Assembly (NCBI RefSeq): GCF_023053635.1
Contig: NC_086178.1
Location: forward strand, 33,407,226-33,471,225
Source: Elgaria multicarinata webbii
Taxonomy: Eukaryota > Chordata > Lepidosauria > Squamata > Anguidae
Length of the DNA: 64,000 nt
Reading direction: 5' to 3'
Shown: positions 49,856-59,927 of the stretch, piece after piece
Numbering within the stretch: the first letter of the stretch is position 1
Layout of the letters: each line of letters begins with the position of its first letter
Notes under the pieces: generated by a model
The model's input: the letters and a program-made list of their open reading frames with translations, nothing else
Databases searched by the model: none
What the model was told of the DNA's origin: nothing
Program-made: the position numbers and the translations under genes

Positions 49856-50283
49856 CGTTATTTGACTTTAGACCAGATTTGGACTGGAGAGCCCATCAAA
49901 TAGAGGACTGTCTTCTGCCACCTCTCCAAAATACTGGACTATCTTGTGTAAAGTAGGTCCCTGGCCATGCTAGGAATGAGCTGCCAAGTTTTTCAAGTGC
50001 GGCTAGGAGCTTGCTGCATTCAAAAAGCCCTTCACTCATTTCTCCCTCTAGCCTCCTAGTCGCTGCTTCCTATCTTACATTGCATGGCGCTTCTCCAAGG
50101 CACAGAAGATGAGAGACGGGACTTGGGCTGGAACACTGGCTGTGGCTTATCTCTTCAGAGGGCTACCGTGTAGAGCAAACTTGCTCTTCTGAGATTTCTC
50201 CCCTGTCCCCAATTCAGAGCATTATCTTAGTCAAGAGCCAGGACATGCTGGGGCAAGAATATGCAGCACTCTCTCAAGTAACA

Positions 50284-50430
50284 TCTTCCAACACTACTAC
50301 TACTATTACTATATTTATTTATTACTCTCCTCTCCCTCTGGATCAAGGCAGGGAACAACATGGAATACAAAATATTATAAAATACATAAAATGGATTAAA
50401 GCATATAAAAACTAATACATTATTAAAATA
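50284..50430 (-). mobile_element. LINE 3' tail
   Basis: 'ctactactactattacta' and 'ctctggatcaaggcaggga', as at 45939. Minus strand, tail only. Confidence 0.7.
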
Positions 50431-50867
50431 ACAGCCAGCCAGCCTATGAAGGATTGGGGAGAAACTCACGCTCCTGCAGAACATTACAGACAGGCTCTAT
50501 TTTGCGACCCAACAGGTTTTGGATATATTCCTTGTTGGGCAACAAAAATAGGGGTTTAAGGAGCAGCTAGTGGGCTATTATGCATAACCTGACTTGCTGC
50601 GTACAGTAAGGCAAGGCAGTACGGTACAGCTCTGCCCGACATACTATTTGCATGCCATTACTAAGGCTGCATCACATATTATGCTGGGGATTAGAGGGAA
50701 GTTGATTCGTCCTTTTCTTCCTTGCTATTTCAAGGCAGTTTGGGTAGAACATATGGGGAGATGTTTCCTATTTCTTGGTATCAAACCTTCAAGAAGTGGT
50801 AAATTAGAAAAACAGTAAGAAAAAAGTAAGCCAATCAACATAGTCCAGGACCATACTATGGGGCAGG

Positions 50868-51050
50868 ACCAGGGCTGAATGGATAGAGCGCATGATTTGA
50901 ATGCGGAAGAGCCCAGGCTCAGTCTCCAGCATCTCCAATAGGACTGGAAAAACTCCTGCCTAAAACCCTGGAGAGCCGCTGCCAGTCAGTGTTGACAGTA
51001 CTGGGCTAGATGGACCAATGCTGTCACTCAGTGTAACACACCTACATATA
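50868..51050 (+). repeat. tRNA-Ala-like SINE
   Basis: tRNA-like head 'gctgaatggatagagcgcat' with a B-box-like 'ggctcagtctcc', then 'ggagagccgctgccagtcag' and 'gggctagatggaccaatgct'. Confidence 0.85.
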
Positions 51051-51057
51051 TTCCTAT

Positions 51058-51220
51058 TATAGAACACATACTTTGCATGCAGACGGTCCCAGGTTCAATT
51101 CTCAGCATCTCCAGGTAGGGGTGGGAAGGAATCCTGCCTGAAACCCTGGAGTGCCGCTGCCAGTGAGTGTCGACAATACTGGGCTAGATGGACCAAAGGC
51201 AGCTTCCTATATTCTATAGT
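51058..51220 (+). repeat. tRNA-Ala-like SINE, second copy
   Basis: Directly follows the previous copy in the same orientation. Starts within the tRNA-like part ('cttttgcatgcag'-like arm, then B box 'ggttcaattct') and ends 'ggcagcttcctatattc'. In TM4SF4 intron 4. Confidence 0.88.
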
Positions 51221-51273
51221 AAAGGGGTGTCAGGAATACTTGTATATTCTGTGGGCCACACATGCAGTCTTAC

Positions 51274-51454
51274 CTCGCAACATTTATGGTCCCCGCAGAT
51301 TGCTCCAAAGAGTCCGTTGATAACCTGAAAGAGGCAGAGCACTGCCTGTGCGCAACCCATGATCATCAGCAGGGAGAAGAGAGTCAGATTCCAGGTCACG
51401 ATGGATTCCGGTCCCTTGCAAAGCTCCCATAGTGTTTTGTCATCCAGGTAATCA
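51274..51454 (-). CDS. TM4SF4: TM4SF4 exon 4: end of the large loop and TM4
   Basis: Acceptor 'ctttttcgcatag', donor GAG|gtaaga. One base completes the glycine codon, then 60 codons: DYLDDKTLWELCKGPESIVT, WNLTLFSLLMIMGCAQAVLC, LFQVINGLFGAICGDHKCCE. This is the C-terminal part of extracellular loop 2, the fourth membrane helix and the Cys-containing cytosolic tail. Human has WNLTLFSILLVVGGIQMVLC and VVNGLLGTLCGDCQCC. The human loop residues W and C (LWNKC) are kept as LWELC. Confidence 0.97.
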
Positions 51455-51794
51455 CTATGCGAAAAAGAAAAAGGTGTATGAATCTTTCTGTCTATATAAA
51501 AAACAAGTTACCCACATTCTGAGTGCTTCCAGACAGAGGGTCCTAGAGGTAACAATCCAAAGGCATTTTGCGTGGCTATTCCATCTTTCCTTTTGTAACG
51601 GAAAGACAGGAAAAGGGGGAGGAGAAAATGGGAGAGTTATGGAAAATGACAACGTCTGGACCCCCATAAAAGTCTACGAATGAGACTGGGCCATTGCTCA
51701 ATAAAAGCCTAATCTGGAAGCATCCCTTGTGTCACTCTGTGTTGTTTACCTTGCTCTCACACATTCTAGTGTGTGTGTGTGTGTATGTGTGTGT

Positions 51795-52105
51795 GAGACT
51801 TATAGAATCCAGGGCAGATCTATGCATATCATTTGGCGTCCCCCAAGGGAAGAGCCTTCAGCGTGGTGGCTTCCTTCCTATGGAATTCCCTGCCCTGCCC
51901 AATTTGGCCCCTCCTGAAAACATCATTGTTCCAGGAAGCCTTTCCTTAATGACCAGCTACGGTTCACCTTTCATTTTGCTTCTTTTAATATCTATTTTAA
52001 GGTGTTTTATTTTGCTTTTATTTTATTTTATCTTATCTTGTACACCGGCCAGAAATTTTGAACGGGGGCGGTATATAAATATTGTAAATAAATAAATAAA
52101 ACAAA
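51795..52105 (+). mobile_element. L2/CR1-like LINE 3' end
   Basis: 'tatggaattccctgccctgc' (ORF2 W-N-x-LP region), then 'ttgtacaccggccagaaatt', 'gggggcggtatataaatatt' and (AATA)n. Lies in TM4SF4 intron 3. A 'gacatgacacacaaagaaa' block related to 5800 follows at 52195-52260. Confidence 0.75.
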
Positions 52106-52396
52106 TATTTAAAGTAGTTTCATTCCACACACCCCGCCAAAAGGGCTTCCAGAGTTGCTTACGTCATCACAGTCCCTGCCTGCTTACCACTTTAAAAAGA
52201 CATGACACACAAAGAAAAAGGGATGGGGAGGGAAGAGGAAAAAAATAAAACAATCTACCTTTGAAACAGTTTGATGATTGGGAGTGACCCATTGGTCCAC
52301 AATGTTCAGCAAACACCTTAGTATTGTCAGTAACTTATAGCAATGTTATTCACCCCCAATTCTGCTGCCCTGCACCTGAGTTCAAAAATAACTTAC

Positions 52397-52539
52397 CCAT
52401 GATTAAATGGATAGGACCATGTGTTGTTTTCCTCATAAGTGAGACATTTAGGCCCTTTGTGCACACCAAGTGATGCCACGACTATGTTGTATGCAGCGCC
52501 CAATATTCCCACTGCAGCAAATATTATAGAACTAAACAT
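52397..52539 (-). CDS. TM4SF4: TM4SF4 exon 3: TM3 and start of the large loop
   Basis: Acceptor 'tgtttctggcag', donor GG|gtaagt (phase 2). Reads MFSSIIFAAVGILGAAYNIV, then VASLGVHKGPKCLTYEENN, then TWSYPFNHG. Human has MFTSTIFAVVGFLGAGYSFI...KGPKCLMANSTWGYPFHDG. This is the third helix and the first part of extracellular loop 2; NNT is an N-glycosylation sequon at the position of the human NST. Confidence 0.97.
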
Positions 52540-52755
52540 CTGCCAGAAACAAGAGAAAGGGACAGGTGAAGTCAAAGTCCATCCTAAATCATCCAGCTGG
52601 CGTGTTTGCAGAACTGCAGTTCCTGTGCCTCACAGCTGGCATATGAAGGAGTCTAAAGGAATATTTCCTCCCATATGTACCTGCTCAGAGCTTTAGGTCT
52701 TCTTTGGTGGGCCTCCTCCAGGTGCTCCCACCGAGGGAAACTAGATGACTAAAGA

Positions 52756-53067
52756 TAGGGTGACCATATGAAAAGGAGGACAGGGCTCCTGTATCTTTAA
52801 CAGTTGTATTGAAAAGGAAATTTCAGCAGGTGTCATTTGTATATATGGGGAACCTGGTGAAATTCCCTCTTCATCACAGCAGTTAAAGCTGCAGGTGCCC
52901 TGCCCTCTTTTAAATTTGGTCACTCTAGTATAGCTCCTGCACCTTTAACTGCTCTGATGAAGAGGGAATTTCACCAGGTTCTCCATATATACAAATGATA
53001 CCTGCTGAAATTCTATGCAACTATTAAAAATATAGGAGCCCTGTCCGCCTTTTCATATGGTCACCCT
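52756..53067. mobile_element. Palindromic hAT-like MITE, copy D
   Basis: TAGGGTGACCATATG to CATATGGTCACCCT(A), flanked by ACTAAAGA at 52748-52755 and 53068-53075. Inside TM4SF4 intron 2. Confidence 0.88.
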
Positions 53068-53084
53068 ACTAAAGAGGGAGGGCT

Positions 53085-53372
53085 TTTCAGTCGTAGCACC
53101 CCACTTTTGGAATGCCCCCTCCAAAGAGGTTCACCTAGGTCCTACATTGTTATCTTTTTGGTGCCAGGCAAATGCCTCCCCCCCCCCCCCGGCATTTTAT
53201 AGAGATCTGGTTTGAAATATAGCTGTTTTATCAATTCATGTGTTGTTTGTTGTATTGTACTGTGTACTTTAAAATAATTGTATTGTATTTTATATTTTTT
53301 AGTATTTGTATGGCATTTAGTCTTTTAACTGGTTATTGGGCGGATTAAAAATAGAATAAATAAATGAAGAGG
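53085..53372 (+). mobile_element. L2/CR1-like LINE 3' end
   Basis: 'cttttggaatgccccctcca' and a T-rich untranslated region, ending 'ttattgggcggattaaaaat' and 'aataaataaatga'. Lies next to MITE copy D. Confidence 0.7.
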
Positions 53373-53814
53373 TCATCGTATCCAAATCAACTAAACTTTA
53401 CTAAGGGATCACATGCTGGCAGAAGCCAAGAGTAAAGTCCTCAAACGTACAGCCTTGAGTGATGCAATTCATTGACTTAAAGTAGTTGGCATGGCCATCC
53501 CTAGAGCAGATCAGGGATAGGCAACCTTCAGCCTTGAGGAATATACTTCGTTTTTTGTTTTTACCTTGAGACCCACCAACTAAAGCCTGATGCAAAAGAC
53601 ACACATCCAGAGCCCAGAAATTTGTTTTAAGTACCAGAACTGAACAGACCTCACAATCCTTCCACATCAAAATCCATTCCTGGTTACCCCAAGCTTCTTT
53701 CATCCAGAACAGTTTGACTGTGGATGGAGAAAGAATGAACATGACTGCGGTTTTGTAAAAAATATCCAGAAGGTTTTAAATTTATAATTACTTCAAAAAG
53801 TAATTTATTTTGTT

Positions 53815-53945
53815 GTACAGCTCCTGACGAAGGATCTCCGGATCCAAAACGTTGAGCGTTGTTCAAGTTTGGTTGAAAGTTTTTTTGAACATTTTTATAT
53901 TTCGGACAAAAATAAAGAAATTTCTTTTGACATCTCTTAGCACCA
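53815..53945 (+). repeat. Retroelement end with hammerhead-like core
   Basis: CTGACGA (53824-53830), a perfect 5-bp hairpin GGATC-TCCG-GATCC (53832-53845), then AAAAC where the ribozyme core needs GAAAC, then a possible helix III (ACG...CGT). It ends in 'cggacaaaaataaagaaatt'. The layout matches hammerhead ribozymes of Penelope-like elements. One core base differs, so this copy is likely inactive. Confidence 0.5.
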
Positions 53946-54419
53946 GAGCTTGTAGCCTCTTTTTCTTACAGCCTTTTCGTGGTGCTTTTTCCCTCTTTTT
54001 CCTCAGCTGCTATTGTTAAACAGTTGGCACCCAGAAAACCTTGCTGATCTATTGCAAATCATGGAGAGGTATACCAGCAGATCCTGATCCACCTGGATAC
54101 CCCTGTTCTAGGCCTCTGTCCTGAGTTTTCAACTTTTAGATTGTGGTGTTGTTGTTTTAAGAAAATGAAATAAAAAAATGTGGCCCATTTATTTGTAGAG
54201 ATATAAGGCCCTGTGTGTAAGCTGGATTCTCCCCAATTTGGAACTTCTAGGCTGAGAATTTGTACTGAATACAGGCCCCTGTCTTTATGGAGGTGCTTTG
54301 GCGCCACCAGGCACCTTGCAGCCTCACTTGCCTTCCTTCCTGGCATCTGTACGGGAAGGAAGGCAAGTGGGATTTTTCCTTCCCGGCGCCTCTTGAAAAG
54401 TAAAAAACAACAAACAAAC

Positions 54420-54900
54420 AAACAAACAAATGGGGGGAGGAAAGGAATGGGGCTGTTCCTACCCCCTTTTTTTTAAAAAATAATGAGCTGTATCTGTGGA
54501 GCTCCACAGATTCATATAAGAAAAAAAACGGGCGGGGGAGGAACGAGGAAGCAGAGGAGGACGCGAGAGGAATTGAACATGTCTCCTCCCTCTGGCTGCC
54601 TGTCCCCACCCTTTGTTTTAATTTTATAAGCTCTATTTGCGGAGCGCCGCAGATTCATATCATTAAAAATAAAAACGGGGGAAGGAATGAGGCAGCCAGA
54701 GGAGGATGCGAGAGGGACTGGAGACCAAGCAGTGTCTCCTTCCTCTGACTGTCCATTCCTCCCCACCCACCTGCATTTATTTTTATTATTTGTTTCTGCG
54801 GAGCTCCGCAGATAGAGATGATAAAATTAAAAAAGGGGGGAGGAACGACACTGTTCCTCTCCTCCGCCCAGCCCCCCCCCCGGTTTTATTTAAAAAAAAT
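54420..54900. repeat. Three-unit array with palindromic cores
   Basis: Three related units, each with a palindrome: CTGTGGAGCTCCACAG at 54494, TTGCGGAGCGCCGCAG at 54637, CTGCGGAGCTCCGCAG at 54796. Each is followed by 'at(t)ca/agat' and a 'gggggaggaa(c/t)ga' block. Spacing is 143 and 159 bases. Origin unknown; perhaps subterminal repeats of a DNA transposon. In TM4SF4 intron 2. Confidence 0.7.
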
Positions 54901-55381
54901 CTTTTTTAGAGGCAAGGGGCCGCCTCTGCTGCCAAAAAACTCGGGGTAATTGCCCAACTTTTTTGGAGCGGAGTTTCCAGGGTTTGCCCCTGGATGGCTT
55001 CGCAATGGCGGCTACATCATGTAGATGACGTGCCACTACTGCAAAGCAACCGCAGTGACAAACCCCTAGTCACCGAAGTACAACCATGGGTGGGAGATGG
55101 CTTTTGTCTTTATCTCCTGCTTCTGGGCTCCCCTGCTTGGGGAAACACAACGACCATCTTCAGCTTGTAATCCTCCTGTGTTTTCCTGTTGCTACTGCTT
55201 CTTTCTATAAAAAAAAAACTCACGAAGGGAGAAAAGACAAAATAGCTATGCAATGTCATTTGACTGATAGCAGTATGAACTATCCCTATGAAAGCACCCC
55301 AGATCAAATGTTTGTGTGGTGATTAGCGGAGTACACATTTCTATCTTAGATATTACCTGCAAGTTAGGCTTTTATACTTAC

Positions 55382-55471
55382 CGCAAATCTTTTTCCACAG
55401 CTTTCATTACCACAACATCCACAGCAATCATTATTGTTAAGACCCAAAAAGACCAGGGCAGGAAACAACAT
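55382..55471 (-). CDS. TM4SF4: TM4SF4 exon 2: TM2 end and Cys-rich cytosolic loop
   Basis: Acceptor 'ctgttgacatcag', donor GCG|gtaagt; both ends are phase 0. The 30 codons read [20 protein letters not shown], then [10 protein letters not shown]. Human is [20 protein letters not shown], then GNEGCGKRFA. The CCGCC cluster is the usual palmitoylation-type motif of L6-family proteins. It is too short to show as a long open frame, and was found by translating the third minus-strand frame. Confidence 0.97.
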
Positions 55472-55724
55472 CTGATGTCAACAGAAAATGCATTTTGAGG
55501 TTTGTAGTTAGTTTCATTTAATCGGAAGTCTGAAATATCATCTTTCTTTTTCTGGATTACCATTATTGCAGTTGACAAACATAATGCAGTTGACAAACAG
55601 TAACCAGCAGGACCACTGTAATCTAATCCTAAACATATCAACATGGAAAAAAGTCCCACTGAATATAATGGGACCCACTCCCAGGTTTTAAAGGTTAGTA
55701 TTTGGCTGTAAATATCACAGCAGA

Positions 55725-55782
55725 CAAAAGAATTAAGGTTGATCAACAGCAGACAAAAGAATTAAGACTGATCAACAATCTC
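55725..55782. repeat. Short tandem duplication
   Basis: 'cagcagacaaaagaattaag' followed by '(g/a)(t/c)tgatcaac' occurs twice in succession. 55570-55605 shows a similar doubled 'gcagttgacaaacataatgca'/'gcagttgacaaaca'. Both lie in TM4SF4 intron 1. Confidence 0.8.
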
Positions 55783-56096
55783 TTTTACAGAAGCAACTTT
55801 ATACCACACTGGTGTACATAGAATGATGCTGAATTAGTAGTATATTGGTCTGATCCAGCAAAGCAATGCTTAGCTTCTTATCTATCAAAGACAACTCTGT
55901 AGAAGAGGTATATGTTGTCTACATGTTGCCTACATTTTTAAATATAATATTTATTTTCATTTTCCAGTGATATTTTTGAATTTCCAGTGGCAGTCCCAAT
56001 TTCCAGTGCAGGCTGTACCATATCTGAAGCGGAATTTCTGTACATTGTAGACCATTTTTGTTTAAATGAAGAGGATGTTGCACTTGATGTACTCAC

Positions 56097-56267
56097 CAGT
56101 AAACCAGAACCCAAGATCCCTCCGAAGTACCAGACTTCATCGGAAATATTGGCACTGTCTTGAATCGTTCCTCCAGGGAAAAACAACAAAATATTGGCAA
56201 TGGTACACAGTACAGCCAGAGGAATGAGAATAGTTCCGAGGCACTTTGCACACTTTCCGCAACACAT
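56097..56267 (-). CDS. TM4SF4: TM4SF4 exon 1: start, TM1, first extracellular loop
   Basis: The ATG at 56265-56267 gives MCCGKCAKCLGTILIPLAVL, CTIANILLFFPGGTIQDSAN, ISDEVWYFGGILGSGLL, then donor CTG|gtgagt. Human starts MCTGGCARCLGGTLIPLAFF and has EIWFFGGILGSGVL. The upstream in-frame codon at 56288 is TTG, so the ATG above is the start. Together the five exons (171, 90, 143, 181 and 18 nt) give 603 nt with no break. TM4SF4 is a plasma-membrane four-helix glycoprotein of the L6 (TM4SF1-like) family; in mammals it is enriched in liver and intestine. The similarity favours TM4SF4 over TM4SF1 or TM4SF18. Confidence 0.97.
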
Positions 56268-56425
56268 GATTCCAAAGCAATACTGCAACCTCCACTAGAG
56301 AAGGATGTAAATCTTTCCTTGGATCCCCTTGGTCTTTTAAATAAGAGCCTCTTGTTAAATTTTACCCCAATCCACTTATGTTCCTGGATTGCAGCTTGGG
56401 ATGGTTTCCTTTGCAGACGTTACAG
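56268..56425 (-). other. TM4SF4: TM4SF4 5' UTR (inferred)
   Basis: Sequence between the start codon and the point about 30 bases downstream of the TATA box. No upstream exon is needed to explain the transcript. The start site itself is inferred. Confidence 0.5.
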
Positions 56426-56451
56426 TCTGCTAGAAAAGCCAGTGCTCTGAT

Positions 56452-56459
56452 TATTTATA
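56452..56459 (-). promoter_or_regulatory. TM4SF4: TATA box of TM4SF4
   Basis: TATAAATA on the minus strand, about 185 bases upstream of the ATG. The surroundings are not CpG-rich, so a TATA-driven, tissue-specific promoter is the likely type. Confidence 0.6.
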
Positions 56460-56469
56460 AGACAATATT

Positions 56470-57104
56470 GTCATGATCTCATTTTTCTGCATCTCTTCAC
56501 CCCACCCCGTTCTTCCCCAATGAGATTATGAATTTGCCATGACGACCAGGGATCTCTGTTAATGTTCTACCAGAATGGAGAAGACAGATAGTGGCTTGGA
56601 ACTAGATTATTGGAAAATACCCTTCCCAGTGATGGGGGATTATTTTTTGGCAAAGTGTTTCCTATATTACTACACAGACGAAAGAAAAAAGTGTTAGATT
56701 CCAAACCATGGTAGGAAAAAAAATGAATTGTCAGTGTGACGTTACCTCGCTTAACCCTAGTAATTTCAGAGGGAGTCCCCAAGAGTTTGTATGAGGGAAT
56801 ACACTAATAATTAATAGATACTATTTTGAGAGTAAGAACAAGATAAAAGCTGTAAATCAAATAATGATTTACTTTCAGATGAGCCACAGAAATTGTGTAA
56901 CCAGAGCAAAGGTTTGTTCGTCATTCTCTCTGCATTGTTCAATAACTGTTTTATATGCAAGAGCAGGCCAAGAATCTGCATACTCACCTTAGAATTCTGT
57001 ATTTCTAACTATTAGGATTGTAACCCTACTTACTCCTAAATAGCTGTCATTAAAATTAGTTGGTCTCATTTCCAATGGACAATGGCTCAATGGAAAAGCA
57101 CACA
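56470..57104. other. TM4SF4 upstream flank, no recognised feature
   Basis: AT-rich sequence with no repeat family that I recognise; proximal regulatory sites may lie here but none is clear. Confidence 0.4.
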
Positions 57105-57365
57105 CTGAACCCAGGCCATTTTCTGCAAGGTGGCTTGTTAACCACGCTGTAGTGGCTTATTTTTATCAAAACAAGACACCTTGAGAACTCATGGTTTTTG
57201 TTGGGTGGTTCATGGTGTTTAACAAGCTATACTGCATGGTTAACAAGCCACCCTGTGGAAAATGGCCAGGATTCAGACAACACGTTAGCCCAAGGCTCAA
57301 CATAACAATCCACACTCAACCACTGAGTGTGAGTAAGCATGTTGTATAAAACCAACTGTCTTTTC
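57105..57365. repeat. Palindromic repeat, AACCATGGTTTGTT type
   Basis: 'aggccattttctgcaaggtg' and 'ccaccctgtggaaaatggcc' are inverted, with an inner 'cttgttaaccacgctgtagt' / 'atactgcatggttaacaag' pair and a following 'attcagacaacacgttag'. Confidence 0.75.
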
Positions 57366-57526
57366 TCTCCTCCCCCACCCATTCCTAGCCAGCCAGGGAA
57401 GAGACAGGTCAGTTTTGCAAGAAGTCTCTAATCACATCCAGGGGGCTTTTGAAATTAGGGTGAGGGCCTCATGGGGCTCTAAGGCTGCAGGTTGCCCACC
57501 CCTGGTCCACTCTAAGTATGACAAAG

Positions 57527-57665
57527 GTCACAGCTAGACCTAAGGTTTATCCTGGGATCATCCAGGGTTCGTCCCTGCCTGAGCACTGGATCCCTTGAAT
57601 GTCACCTAGATGAACAGGTTTGACCCCTGGATGATCCAGGGATAAACCTTAGGTCTAGCTATGGA
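57527..57665. mobile_element. Palindromic MITE, 'agctagacctaaggtttatc' family
   Basis: About 137 bp: 'cacagctagacctaaggttt' at the left and 'aaaccttaggtctagctatg' at the right are inverted, with inner 'tgggatcatccagggttcg' / 'ggatgatccaggg'. Non-autonomous; superfamily not determined. A self-nested pair lies at 61340. Confidence 0.85.
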
Positions 57666-57924
57666 TGATCCCAGTCTCAATCCAACTTATCGTTTAAATC
57701 ATTGCTAGCTTTTATCTCTTGCACATACTGGTGAGTTAATTTCTTTGGCTCCATTAAAGGTGAATAATACGGAAAACCAAACCCATTACACAATATTTCA
57801 CAGTGATGTAATATAGATATTAGATGTATAAAGTACAAGGTGAAAAAACACCCACTGATTTAACTATGAGGCATATATATTCTGATATGGTCTAATAAAC
57901 CAAAATAATCTCTTCATGAGATAG

Positions 57925-58006
57925 AGATATTTATTTATTTATTTATTTATTTAATTTATTTATTACATTTCTATACCGCCCAATAGCCAGAGCTCTCTGG
58001 GCGGAG
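57925..58006 (-). mobile_element. L2/CR1-like LINE 3' tail
   Basis: (TTTA)n then 'ttctataccgcccaatagcc' and 'agagctctctgggcgg', identical in layout to the tail at 2912. Only the last about 80 bp inserted. Confidence 0.85.
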
Positions 58007-58009
58007 ATA

Positions 58010-58470
58010 GTAGCCAAGTGACAGTGAAATCCAAAGAACACTTTTCTTTTGGTAATATTTAAATTAATCTTGAATGCACTATGAATTCTTATTGTATCAA
58101 TTCTATTAACATTAGTTTCAGTCAATATTTCTATCAAGTTTTAAGGCATCTTTTGTTATCATTACTTTTAGACAGTTTATCTGATAATTTCATCCTGCTC
58201 ATAGATAAGTCGGAAATAATTCTATAGAAGTCTGAATTCTTCTGCATTTCCAGTGATGGACTTCTGCATCCACATTGGTAGGATCCGGATGTTTATTAGG
58301 TGGCATCACAGCACCAAGAATCATGAGAAAATTGGGCTGATGTGTGTGTGTAGAAATAGATTATGCCAAATTAATTGTACCAAATTAACAACAACAACAA
58401 CAGACTCAACTTCCCCTTAATATAACTTCCTAGAAATATACTGTGGGTCACACAATCTAAAGGGCCATGG
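58010..58470. other. Intergenic, no recognised feature
   Basis: AT-rich; nothing recognised. Confidence 0.4.
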
Positions 58471-58481
58471 ATACTCTAAGA

Positions 58482-58795
58482 TAGGGTGACCACATGGCTC
58501 CTGTACAGGCCCTATGCAGGGCTCCTGTATCTTTAATAGTTGTATAGAACAGAATTTCAGCAGGTGTCATTTTCATGCAGTGGTGAAATCCCCTCTTCCT
58601 CACAACAGTTAAAGCTGCAGGAGCCCTGCCCTGCCCGCTTTTGTATCTGGTAACTAGGGCAGCTTTAACTATTGTGAGGAAGAGGGAATTTCACCAGGTG
58701 CTGCAAGCATAAAAATGACACCTGCTGAAATTCCCTTTTCTATACAACTGTTAAAGATACAGGAGGCCTGTCCTTCTTTTCATATGGTCACCCTG
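58482..58795. mobile_element. Palindromic hAT-like MITE, copy E
   Basis: TAGGGTGACCACATGG to CATATGGTCACCCTG with an exact 8-bp duplication CTCTAAGA (58474-58481 and 58796-58803). Confidence 0.9.
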
Positions 58796-58928
58796 CTCTA
58801 AGAGCATCGTACAAGGAAGTTTCACACATATGTGCTCCACATGAGAAAAGACTAACACATTATACCAGTGGTGTGGAACCTGTGGCTTATAAGCCACATG
58901 CAAACCTTCAGGCCTGTTGTCAGAGAAC

Positions 58929-59085
58929 AAGAGAGAGAGAGAGAGAGAGAGAAAAGGGGTGAGAGAAAGTGTGTGTGTGTGAGAGAGAGAGAGAGGGAGA
59001 GGGAGGGAGAGGGAGAGGGAGAGGGAGAGAGGGAGAGGGAGAGAAAATTGGAAAAGAAAGAGAAAAAAGAGAAAGGAGAAAAGCT
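58929..59085. repeat. (GA)n-rich purine tract
   Basis: GA and GGGAGA repeats for about 150 bases with a short GT run at 58968. A polypurine mirror-repeat tract. Confidence 0.95.
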
Positions 59086-59099
59086 ACTTTTGGCTATGG

Positions 59100-59920
59100 C
59101 TCCATTCAATCTGGTTGATATGTTTTTCTCCATTTTACATAACCGCTTTCCTCAACTGCTTCACTTTATTCTTGACCACTTTAATGCAATACATAAGGTA
59201 AATTCTGCCTTTTCAAGGAGTCTGATCTAAATGGGGCGCCTATTATAATACTTGCTTCCATGAGTGGTCTACTCCTATAAATAGTGAGGTATGGGAGCCT
59301 ATTTTTTGCAGGGATTGCCTCAACACAGCACAGTTATTTCTCCTTTTCATATACTCTGATGCTTCCCATTGTATTGTTGCTCTCAAGATCTGTTTTTTTT
59401 TTTTTAATGTTCATTGGCCTCAGTGCAACAAAGCCTAAGGAGACATTTCCTGACTTTGGAAAGTAGTTTATCAGATAGCAGGGATTTATGAGCAACCATG
59501 GAAAGTTCAATACAATCAGTAGGCATTGACAAATCAATGATTCATACATGAACCCCCCAAAAAGGTCACCCAGGTATTTTATCTGCTGTTGCAATGTTCT
59601 CCTACTAGACACCTGCAGCCTACATTGGGGCTGTTACTTCAAGTCTATGCAGAAAATCTCCCAAGGCCTCTGACTTTAACAGCATTTATAAATAATTGGA
59701 AGCGTGCATTCCCCACCCCTCCCCCTTATAACATGTTGAATGCCTCTCCTAAGGCTTAGTTACTGGCAGTAACAGTGTTAAGCTAAAATATGCTGGTATA
59801 TTTTTGTATTTTGACACCACCCCTGTTGCCTTTGGCCTCACATCTTTTGCCCAACCTGCTACTGCGATACGGCCTCTGAAAGGTTCTCTGAAATAGAAAT
59901 TGGCCTTTGGACCAAAAAGG
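59100..59920. other. Intergenic, no recognised feature
   Basis: No exon or repeat family recognised. Confidence 0.4.
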
Positions 59921-59927
59921 GTTTACC

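Noticed and set aside
55378-55746. A 122-residue minus-strand frame over TM4SF4 exon 2
   Set aside because: The true coding frame is a different one ([11 protein letters not shown]...), flanked by proper splice sites; the long frame is a shadow.
56265-56288. An upstream start for TM4SF4 giving seven extra residues (MQYCFGI)
   Set aside because: The codon at 56286-56288 is TTG, and family members start at MC.GKCA-type sequence.
58868-59230. Arg-Glu-rich frame and Ser-Leu-rich antisense frame
   Set aside because: Translation of the (GA)n tract; low complexity on both strands.
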